The notes beneath the pieces were generated by a model. The model was not told the DNA's origin. It saw only the letters and a program-made list of their open reading frames with translations, and searched no databases. Of a DNA stretch of 64,000 nt, positions 57,268 to 64,000 are shown one piece after another (within the stretch, counting starts at the first letter, position 1; the number at the start of each line of letters is the position of its first letter). The translations under genes were made by a program, and so were the position numbers. This DNA is from Candidatus Palauibacter soopunensis (lineage in GTDB: Bacteria; Gemmatimonadota; Gemmatimonadetes; Palauibacterales; Palauibacteraceae): NCBI RefSeq assembly GCF_947581735.1, contig NZ_CANPVT010000053.1, positions 186,001 through 250,000 of the forward strand, given 5' to 3'.

Positions 57268-58190
57268 GCGATCCGAGAATCTCGGTCATCGTTCCGGCTT
57301 ACGACGAAGCCGAGAACATGCCCGAACTGTTCGCGGAACTCGCGGCGACGTTCGCGGAGCACGATCTCGCGGCCGAGGTCGTCCTGGTCGACGATGGTTC
57401 CGGCGATGGGACGGCGGAGGCCGCGGAGGAGTCGGCCGCGCGGGCCGGGCTGGGCGGCGGAGCCGTCGTGCTGCGGCATCGGGCGAACCGGGGGAAGACG
57501 GAGGCGATGCTCACGGCCGCCGCGGCCGCCCGCGGGGAGTATCTCGTCCTCTTCGACGCGGATCTGCAGCATTCCACGGAGGAGATTCCGCGCTTCGCGG
57601 CGATGCTGGAGGAGGGGTATGACCTCGTCGCGGGCCGCAAGGTGGGGCGCTACGAGAAACGCTTCACCTCGTCCCTCTACAACCGGCTCGCGCGCGCGAT
57701 CTTCAAGGTGCCCGTTCGCGATCTCAACTCCATGAAGGCGTTCCGCGCCGACGTCCTCACGGGGCTGAGGCTGCGGCACGACTGGCACCGCTATTTCGTC
57801 GTGCTCGCCCATGCCAGGGGATACCGGCTCGGCGAACTGGACATCGACCTCCTCCCGCGACGGCACGGCGAGCCCAAGTTCTCGGGGCGCCGGCGCATCC
57901 TGATCGGGATGCTGGACATGGTCTCCGTGTGGTTCCAGCTCGTGTTCGGGCGCAAGCCGCTGCTCTTCTTCGGCACCAGCGGCCTCGCGATGATCGCGGC
58001 GGGCTGCCTCACCGGGCTGGCCGCGCTCGTGCTGCGCTTCGGGTTCGGCCTCGGGTATCGTCCGCTGCTCACGCTCGTGCTTCTCCTGGTCGTGGGAGGC
58101 CTCCTCCTCTTCGTCCTCGGCTTCCTCGCGGAGACGATGGCGCAACTGCGGGACGAGATCGAGGACCTCAAGCGCGGCGGAAGCCCGTGA
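57264..58190 (+). CDS. GT2 family glycosyltransferase with two C-terminal membrane segments
   Basis: 308 residues. GT-A fold: ISVIVPAYDEAENMPELF, VVLVDDGSGDGT, the DxD-type LFDADLQHSTEEI (near 98), then two helices (about 233-255 and 267-288) and a charged tail. This is the ArnC/DPM1-like layout, so it probably makes a polyprenyl-phosphate-linked sugar at the inner membrane. That fits the polytopic transferases downstream, which use such donors. ATG overlaps the rpoN stop. Confidence 0.87.
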   Translation: MSDPRISVIVPAYDEAENMPELFAELAATFAEHDLAAEVVLVDDGSGDGTAEAAEESAARAGLGGGAVVLRHRANRGKTEAMLTAAAAARGEYLVLFDADLQHSTEEIPRFAAMLEEGYDLVAGRKVGRYEKRFTSSLYNRLARAIFKVPVRDLNSMKAFRADVLTGLRLRHDWHRYFVVLAHARGYRLGELDIDLLPRRHGEPKFSGRRRILIGMLDMVSVWFQLVFGRKPLLFFGTSGLAMIAAGCLTGLAALVLRFGFGLGYRPLLTLVLLLVVGGLLLFVLGFLAETMAQLRDEIEDLKRGGSP

Positions 58191-59431
58191 AGGTGGTTCA
58201 TGTCGTCACGGCCTTCCCGCGCCACGACGACGACGTGATCACCCCCTGGCTCGGAAGACTGTTGCTCGGCCTGCGCCAACGGGGCCTGGAGGTCGGCGTG
58301 CTGGCGCCCGCGTACCGCGGCGGGGGCGCCACGGAGTGGCGGGGCATCCCGGTGCACCGCTTCCGGTACGCCCCGGCCCGGCTCGAAACCCTCACGCACG
58401 AGGAGACCGCGCCGGACCGCCTTCGCCGCCGGCCGGCCTACGCCGCGCTTCTACCCGGGTACATGCTGGGCGGCAGCCTGGCGTCGATCGGCCTCGGAGC
58501 ATCGTCGCCCCCCGACGTGATCCATGTGCACTGGCCGGTTCCGCATGGCTGGTTCGGCGCCCTGGCGCGAGCGTCATCCGAGCGGACGGCGGTGGTCTCG
58601 AGCTTCTATTCCGTCGAGATCCGCTGGATCGAACGTCGTCTCCGCTGGGCCGTGCCGTTCCTGCGCTGGTCGATCGAGAGTGCCGACGCCGTGACGGCGA
58701 TCTCGACCGCGACGGCGGCGGCCGTGGCCCGGTACACGTCGCGCGAAGTGCCCGTGATTCCCTTCAGCGCGGCCATATCCGGCCGGGCGCTACCCGACGG
58801 CGGCACCGTCGAGGCCCGACCGATGGAGCGCGCGGGGCCGGTGCGACTGCTGTTCGTGGGCCGCCTTGTGGAGCGGAAGGGCGTGCATATCCTGATACGG
58901 GCACTGGCCCGCGTCCGGGAGCGCGTCGACGCGACCCTCACGGTGATCGGTGATGGGCCCCGGGCCTCCCGACTGGAAGCCGAGGCCCGCCGGGTCGGCG
59001 TCGACCCGTTCGTACGCTTCGCGGGCCGGGTCGATGAGGCAGCGCTGGGCGAGGCGTACCGAACGAGCGATCTTTTCGTCCTGCCGGCGATCGTGGACGG
59101 CAAGGGCGACACGGAGGGGCTCGGCGTGGTCCTCCTCGAAGCGCTCGAATTCGGGCTGCCCCTGATCGCGTCCGATGTCGGCGGCATCCCGGACATCGTA
59201 AGGCACGGCGAGACGGGCCTGCTCGTGCCGCCGGGCGACGCCGGCGCGCTGGGCGACGCCATCGTGCGGGTCGTCGAGGACCCCGCCGCAGCACGGGACC
59301 GGGTCGAGAGAGGAAGAGCGCACATGCGCGAACACTTCGGGCTGCCGGGCGTCGTGGACCGCCTCCTGGCGTGCTACGGTGCAGCCCTCTCTCGGCGCGG
59401 TGGCCCGGGTTCGCAAGGCATCCGGCGATGA
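58187..59431 (+). CDS. GT4 family glycosyltransferase
   Basis: 414 residues, GT-B fold. N-terminal HVVTAFPRHDDDVITPWLGR and DVIHVHWPVPHG; C-terminal FVGRLVERKGVHILIRAL, VIGDGPRASRLEAEA and the nucleotide-sugar motif EGLGVVLLEALEFGLPLIAS. A retaining transferase, perhaps hexosyl, acting on lipid-linked or LPS acceptors; the sugar is unknown. GTG start overlaps the GT2 stop. Confidence 0.88.
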   Translation: MKVVHVVTAFPRHDDDVITPWLGRLLLGLRQRGLEVGVLAPAYRGGGATEWRGIPVHRFRYAPARLETLTHEETAPDRLRRRPAYAALLPGYMLGGSLASIGLGASSPPDVIHVHWPVPHGWFGALARASSERTAVVSSFYSVEIRWIERRLRWAVPFLRWSIESADAVTAISTATAAAVARYTSREVPVIPFSAAISGRALPDGGTVEARPMERAGPVRLLFVGRLVERKGVHILIRALARVRERVDATLTVIGDGPRASRLEAEARRVGVDPFVRFAGRVDEAALGEAYRTSDLFVLPAIVDGKGDTEGLGVVLLEALEFGLPLIASDVGGIPDIVRHGETGLLVPPGDAGALGDAIVRVVEDPAAARDRVERGRAHMREHFGLPGVVDRLLACYGAALSRRGGPGSQGIRR

Positions 59432-60969
59432 GCGACCCTCGTACGGCCGAGGGCGGCGGATTCGTCCGGGACGCCTTCGGGCTCACGGCGCTTGGATTTG
59501 CGTTCGTCCACCTGCTGCTTGGCCTGTTGGTCTTCGAGCCCACTCTTTTTCCCGGTGGAGACAACGCGGGCTATCTCATTCTCGGCGACGCGCTCCGGAG
59601 CGGAGAGGGCTATCGCGACCTGCACCTTCCCGGGACGCCGCTGCACGCCAGATACCCTCCGTTGCTGCCGCTGATGCTCGCCGGCCTGGGGTGGATCGGA
59701 GGCGTGCACGTGGCCAAAGTCGCCATTCTCCTGACGACGGCCACGACCGTGTGGGCCACCGCGCATTTCGGGCGGCAATGGATAGGGGGCGGGCCGGCCC
59801 TCACGGCAGCGGGCCTGCTTGCGGTGAATCCGACTTTGCTGGAGTACGGTCACTATGTGCTCAGCGAAGGACCGTTCGTGCTGCTGATCGTTGTGGCTCT
59901 CTGGCTATCGCGGCGGGATGATGGGCGAGGGGTGTTACTCGCGATGGGTGCCGCCGTCGGGGCCTTCGCGACGCGTACTGCCGGCATGACAGTGTTGATG
60001 GCCCTGCCGTTGGCATGGCTTCTCGCGCGGCAGTACCGGAGGGCGGCGTGGACGATGCTTGTGGCTGTGGGCACGCTTGCCGCTTGGGCACTCTATCAGC
60101 GCTGGGCGGCCGCGGATCAGCCCGGATACCTTGCCGTTCTCCTCCTTGTCGACCCGTACTCGCCGGAGGCGGGGGCGGTGAGTTTTGCCGGCCTCATCGA
60201 GCGAGCAGCCCAGAACTTCTGGGCTCACGTGAGCCGCGTGCTCCCCGACATCCTGCTGGGTCCGGGAGACGGCCCGGCCGGCGGCCGGGCCATTCTCGGC
60301 GTGACGGCGGCGGCAGCGGCCCTGCTTCGGTGGACGAGCGCAGCCCGCGGTCGCCTCGGGGCTCCGGAGATCTTCGCGGTCCTGTACGCCGGCCTCATCG
60401 TTCTCTGGCCGTCGGTATGGACGGACCGGCGTTTCCTGCTTCCGCTGCTGCCCGTAGTCCTGTTGCTGGCTCTCTCGGCACTTTGGCGGCTTCCCCTCCG
60501 CCCCGAAGTCCGGTGGCTGCGTTTGGCGGTCCCCGTGGTTATCGCGATATTCGGGGTCACCTGGGCCGCGAACGTGATCCCCGGCCGCGTTGCCTGTATC
60601 GCGTCCTACCGCGCGGATCGTCCATGCGATGTGCCGGCCTCGTCGAGCCTTTATGCCTCGGCGCGCTGGGCTCAAGAGAACACGCTGCCCGAAGCGGTCA
60701 TCGCCAATCGCAAGCCGCGTCTCTTCTATTGGTATTCTCGCCGGCGCGGGGATGTGTATCCGTTCTCGGCCGATGCGGCGACCGTCATGGAAGGCCTCGA
60801 CGCGATGGGGGCCAGCTACGTGGTTGTGGACCAGGTGAGCGGGACGACCGGGCGATACCTGATCCCGGCCATTCGCGCTTTTCCGAGCCGTTTCGAAGCG
60901 GTCTATGAGGGAGGGGAGCCCGTTACCGCGATCCTGCGCTTGCTGCCGGCTACGGCGGACATCGAATGA
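59428..60969 (+). CDS. Polytopic GT-C type glycosyltransferase
   Basis: 513 residues with about ten hydrophobic segments. The first periplasmic loop has FPGGDNAGYLILGDALRSGEGYRDL followed by YPPLLPLMLA, the acidic-residue pattern of GT39/ArnT-like enzymes that use polyprenyl-phosphate sugars. The C-terminal 110 residues are soluble. A plausible user of the product of the GT2 gene; acceptor unknown. ATG overlaps the GT4 stop. Confidence 0.8.
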   Translation: MSDPRTAEGGGFVRDAFGLTALGFAFVHLLLGLLVFEPTLFPGGDNAGYLILGDALRSGEGYRDLHLPGTPLHARYPPLLPLMLAGLGWIGGVHVAKVAILLTTATTVWATAHFGRQWIGGGPALTAAGLLAVNPTLLEYGHYVLSEGPFVLLIVVALWLSRRDDGRGVLLAMGAAVGAFATRTAGMTVLMALPLAWLLARQYRRAAWTMLVAVGTLAAWALYQRWAAADQPGYLAVLLLVDPYSPEAGAVSFAGLIERAAQNFWAHVSRVLPDILLGPGDGPAGGRAILGVTAAAAALLRWTSAARGRLGAPEIFAVLYAGLIVLWPSVWTDRRFLLPLLPVVLLLALSALWRLPLRPEVRWLRLAVPVVIAIFGVTWAANVIPGRVACIASYRADRPCDVPASSSLYASARWAQENTLPEAVIANRKPRLFYWYSRRRGDVYPFSADAATVMEGLDAMGASYVVVDQVSGTTGRYLIPAIRAFPSRFEAVYEGGEPVTAILRLLPATADIE

Positions 60970-61730
60970 AGCAGCGTGAGAGTGGAGGTTCGCGCACGTG
61001 GGAGACCCCTGACGGGACCGCGGCGGGGATACACGACTATCCCGGCAGAGATCTCGAGGCGATGTCCTCGGCCGTCCGCTACCACCGTGACATTCTCCGC
61101 ATCTTCTCGCCGTATCTCGGAGACCGGATTCTGGAGGTCGGCGCGGGCAGCGGGAACATCTCGGAGTTGATTCTCGAGCGGCAACCGTCTCACCTCTACG
61201 CGCTGGAGCCGAGCGACGGGATGTATGAGCTTCTCCGCGAACGATTGCGCGGAAGCCTGAACGCGACGGTCCACCACTCCCTCCTCTCGGACTTCCTCGA
61301 AGCCGAGAACACGGCCGGAGTGGATTCCGTGGTGAGCGTCAACGTTCTGGAGCACGTTCAGGATGATGTCGGAGAGCTGGCGAGGATGCGCACGGCCCTC
61401 CGCCCGGGGGGCTACCTGTGCCTCTGGGTCCCGGCGTTACCCGCGCTCACCAGCCGCTTTGATCGATCGCTGGGGCACTTCAGGAGATACCGCAAACGAG
61501 ACGTCCTGCAGAAGCTCGAACGGACCGGTTTTGCTCCAGTCCGTCTCGCGTACCGGGACATCATCGGAATGCTCGCGTGGTTCGTGGTCTGCCGCCTCCT
61601 GCGCCAGGAACTGAGCCCCGGAAAGGTGGGGCTGTACGACCGGTTGGTGATGCCGGTCACGGGCGTCTGCGGCCGCTGGCTGAACCCGCCGCTCGGCAAG
61701 AACCTCATGGCGATCGCTCGCAGACCCTGA
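60966..61730 (+). CDS. Class I SAM-dependent methyltransferase
   Basis: 254 residues. Motif I ILEVGAGSGNISELIL, the acidic residue of motif II in YALEPSDGMYELLRERL, motif around VDSVVSVNVLEHVQDD and LRPGGYLCLWVPALP. The LWVPALPALTSRFDRSLGHFRRY segment resembles methyltransferases found in glycan clusters. Possibly methylates a sugar or lipid; not provable here. ATG overlaps the GT-C stop. Confidence 0.85.
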   Translation: MKQRESGGSRTWETPDGTAAGIHDYPGRDLEAMSSAVRYHRDILRIFSPYLGDRILEVGAGSGNISELILERQPSHLYALEPSDGMYELLRERLRGSLNATVHHSLLSDFLEAENTAGVDSVVSVNVLEHVQDDVGELARMRTALRPGGYLCLWVPALPALTSRFDRSLGHFRRYRKRDVLQKLERTGFAPVRLAYRDIIGMLAWFVVCRLLRQELSPGKVGLYDRLVMPVTGVCGRWLNPPLGKNLMAIARRP

Positions 61731-64000
61731 TGGACTCCTCCAAGCGCGCGGGAGGCCGGGACTACACGGTCTGGTGGTTCCTTGGCGGGGCCGCGCTCGT
61801 CACGCTGTTCTTCTACCGCGACTTCGTTTTCCATCCGGAGCGGCTCCTCTACGGGTCGGACATGCTGTTCGAGGGGATTTCGCTACGCCGGTTCTACGTG
61901 GACGAGATCCTGGCGGGTCGCGGCGTCCCGCTCTGGGTCCCGCACGTCTACGGAGGGATGCCGTTCGTGGCGATCCTGCCCGGGCCCATCTTCTATCCGT
62001 CGACCATCCTCTACTTCCTTCTGCCGCTGCACCGGGCCATCGGCTGGACCTTCGTCCTGCACACGTTTCTGAGCGGGGCGTTCGGCTACTTCCTCGGGCG
62101 TTCGTTCCGGCTCCGGCCCGCCTCCGCCGCGGTGTGCGGAGCTTCGTTCCTCCTCGCAGGCTATGTCACGTCCCACCTGTTCGGGGGACAGGATGGGCGG
62201 ATGTTCACGATGACGCTCATCCCGCTCGCGCTCGGCCTGCTCAACCGCGGGCTGGAGAGGAACGAGTTCCGCTGGTTCGCCGGTCTGGCGTTCGTCATCG
62301 CGACGCAGACGTTCTCGGCGCACGTGCAGATGATGTACTTCTCCAGCCTCGCTCTCGCGGCCTTCTTCGTGTATCACCTGGCCTTTCGGCTCCCCCGGCC
62401 GGCCTCGGGCGAGGCGCGCTGGAAGGCGTACGTCCGTCCGGTCGCGTGGTTCACGCTCGCGAACGTAGCCGCGGTCCTGATCGCCGCGCCCCAGTTCTTC
62501 CCGACTCTGACGGTACTCGAGCACGTCACGCGCGCGGCGGGGGAGCGCGGGTACGAATTCGCGGCCTCCTGGGCTCTGCCGCCGCAGGAGCTTACGGCGT
62601 TCTTCCTGCCGGACCTCATCGGTTCGCTGCCGGGGTCCTACTGGGGACAGAACCCGATCAAGCTGCATACGGAATACCTCGGCGCCGTCCCGCTCGCGTT
62701 CGCCATCCTCGGCATCTCGGCTGGGTTCGGTCGGGCTCTGGATCGCGACCACCGGCGGGTCGTGTGGTTCCTCGCCGGCGCCGGCCTGCTGGGCGTTCTG
62801 TTCGCGCTGGGCGCTGCGACGCCGGTGCACCGGATCGCGTATGCGCTGCTGCCCATGATGTCGAGCCTGCGGGCTCCGTCGATGATGCTGGGTCCGGTGA
62901 CGGTATTCGTCGCGCTGCTCGCCGCCTACGGCTGGGAGGCGGCACTGAACCGTCGTGCAGCGGCCGGCGCCGGCGAGACGCCGGACGATGGGACGGGAAC
63001 GAACACCGGCGGGCGCCGTCCGCCGTGGCCCGTACTCCTGCTCGGGGGGCCGATTCTTGTGCTTGGCGCGGCGGCGGTGCTCAACCCGCGGGGGTTGGCC
63101 AACTTCGCGCTGCTCTCGTGGTATCCCGAAGGATGGCCGCGTCAACCGTCCGTGGTCGCGATCGATGCGCTGCGTCTCAACGGTCTGTTTCTCCTCGCGG
63201 GATTCGGTCTCGCGTGGGGAGCCGCCCGGGGCGTGGCGCGCCACAGGTTCGGCGCCTGGACGTTGGCCGTCGTGCTCGCTTTCGGGATCATGGACCTGTG
63301 GCGAGTGGACGCGCGCTACCTGAGGGTGCAGGACGCCGACGCCGCGCTCGCGGCCGACCCCGTCATCGAGACGCTGCACGAGAACGCGGGGCCGGGAGCA
63401 CGCGTCTGGGCGCCGAGTCTGGCAGGCCCCACGCCCAACTATCGTCCGAATGAACTCGCCTACTACGGCGTAACATCGGCGAGCGGACTTCAGAAGTTCC
63501 TCCTGCGCCCGTACGCGAGACTCGTGGGTGGGATCACGCCGGATGAGGGGTTGCTCCGGAATCCGGTCGTTCGCGAGTTGCTGCACGTCCGCTATCTCAT
63601 CACGCCCGGCGCGCAGGAAAGTGCCGAATCGATCGCGGACGCGGGGGGGCGCCACCTGTACGAATTCCCCTCCGAGCTTCCGTACGCCTACTTCCCGGCA
63701 GCCATCGAAATGGTGGGCGATACCGCGGCCGCCGTCGCGCGAACGCTCGAGGTTTCGGATCCGGCGGGGTTGACGATCGTCGAAGGCCGGGAGGGTGGCG
63801 AAGCTCCGGCGGCGGGGCAGGGAAGCGCGTCGCTCGTTCGCTACGAGCCGGATCGCGTCGTACTCGAGGTCGTGGCGGATCGCGCGGGCCTTCTCGCGGT
63901 CAGCGAGATCCATCACGAGCGCTGGAAGGCTTTTTTCGACGGTGAAGAAGCGGTGGTGTGGCGGGTGAATACGGCGTTCCGCGGCGTCGAAGTCCCTTCC
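61730..64000 (+). CDS. YfhO-like polytopic membrane protein (3' end outside window)
   Basis: Open from ATG 61730 to the last base: 757 codons without a stop. About eleven hydrophobic segments follow SKRAGGRDYTVWWFLGG. Early loop YGSDMLFEGISLRRFYVDEI and LWVPHVYGGMPFV match YfhO/GT-C-like proteins; the soluble C-terminal part closes with HERWKAFFDGEEAV and NTAFRGVEVPS, the usual YfhO ending, so only a few dozen residues are probably missing. YfhO proteins are linked to glycosylation of wall or lipid polymers in Firmicutes. ATG shares one base with the methyltransferase stop. Confidence 0.82.
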   Translation, partial: MDSSKRAGGRDYTVWWFLGGAALVTLFFYRDFVFHPERLLYGSDMLFEGISLRRFYVDEILAGRGVPLWVPHVYGGMPFVAILPGPIFYPSTILYFLLPLHRAIGWTFVLHTFLSGAFGYFLGRSFRLRPASAAVCGASFLLAGYVTSHLFGGQDGRMFTMTLIPLALGLLNRGLERNEFRWFAGLAFVIATQTFSAHVQMMYFSSLALAAFFVYHLAFRLPRPASGEARWKAYVRPVAWFTLANVAAVLIAAPQFFPTLTVLEHVTRAAGERGYEFAASWALPPQELTAFFLPDLIGSLPGSYWGQNPIKLHTEYLGAVPLAFAILGISAGFGRALDRDHRRVVWFLAGAGLLGVLFALGAATPVHRIAYALLPMMSSLRAPSMMLGPVTVFVALLAAYGWEAALNRRAAAGAGETPDDGTGTNTGGRRPPWPVLLLGGPILVLGAAAVLNPRGLANFALLSWYPEGWPRQPSVVAIDALRLNGLFLLAGFGLAWGAARGVARHRFGAWTLAVVLAFGIMDLWRVDARYLRVQDADAALAADPVIETLHENAGPGARVWAPSLAGPTPNYRPNELAYYGVTSASGLQKFLLRPYARLVGGITPDEGLLRNPVVRELLHVRYLITPGAQESAESIADAGGRHLYEFPSELPYAYFPAAIEMVGDTAAAVARTLEVSDPAGLTIVEGREGGEAPAAGQGSASLVRYEPDRVVLEVVADRAGLLAVSEIHHERWKAFFDGEEAVVWRVNTAFRGVEVPS

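Noticed and set aside
61774-63453. 559-codon frame beginning MVPWRGRARHAV on the + strand
   Set aside because: It is a shifted frame of the YfhO-like gene that starts at 61730 and runs off the window; the product is Arg/Pro-rich with no membrane pattern.

Overview
The window is 64 kb of very GC-rich, tightly packed bacterial chromosome, almost entirely housekeeping genes on the + strand. Only three genes lie on the - strand: an RNase HI, an aminotransferase and an alpha/beta hydrolase. The organism is a diderm with Kdo-type LPS (kdsA/B/C, lptA/B/C), a 14-subunit NADH:quinone oxidoreductase, type II fatty acid synthesis, the MEP isoprenoid route and a sigma-54 factor. GC content, GTG/TTG start usage, gene order and Ala/Asp/Thr/Pro-rich periplasmic linkers would fit Gemmatimonadota. 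That assignment is inference; no rRNA is present.

Layout. (1) 1-7234: end of rpoZ, coaBC, family 4 uracil-DNA glycosylase, dnaB, ispD, tsaC, a low-molecular-weight phosphatase, aroE and comF. (2) 7231-10756: gap-pgk-tpiA-secG, lower glycolysis plus a Sec subunit. (3) 10753-19723: rnhA, carA, sppA, HU, aminotransferase, a moaD/moaE/moaA cluster containing a 40-residue Cys/Asp/Met-rich exported peptide, two small proteins, dcd and a hydrolase. (4) 19756-34005: one 14-kb nuo operon (nuoA, B, CD fusion, E-N) behind a clear promoter, then a phosphohexomutase. (5) 35439-38379: sucC-sucD, a CBS protein, ndk. (6) 38376-43629: yceD-rpmF-plsX-fabD-fabG-acpP-fabF, without fabH in its usual place. (7) 43679-48354: purE, ispF, DedA, Xer recombinase, nitroreductase and an exported bactofilin-like plus barrel protein. 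(8) 48360-57267: kdsB-pyrG-kdsA-kdsC-lptC-lptA-lptB-rpoN, joining CTP supply, Kdo synthesis/activation and the LPS bridge. (9) 57264-64000: envelope glycan genes (GT2, GT4, polytopic GT-C, methyltransferase, YfhO-like protein cut by the right edge).

Most neighbours overlap by 1-11 bases (ATGA, GTGA, TTGA), implying pervasive translational coupling. Four good sigma-70-type promoters share TTGNNN, a 17-base spacer and a -10 of the form TANNTT (TAGGTT, TAGCTT, TATCTT, TACCTT). In two places (one of them the weaker rpmF site) the -35 box contains the upstream gene's TGA stop. No gene-free stretch exceeds 300 bases, and I see no tRNA, rRNA, CRISPR array, insertion sequence or prophage.

I found no wholly new multi-gene system. 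The items most worth a second look are the duplicated nuoI/nuoJ start with an 8-codon relay ORF, the RNase H with a rearranged acidic motif, the tiny exported peptide in the moa cluster, the recurring promoter form, and the repeat-rich LptC/LptA pair.
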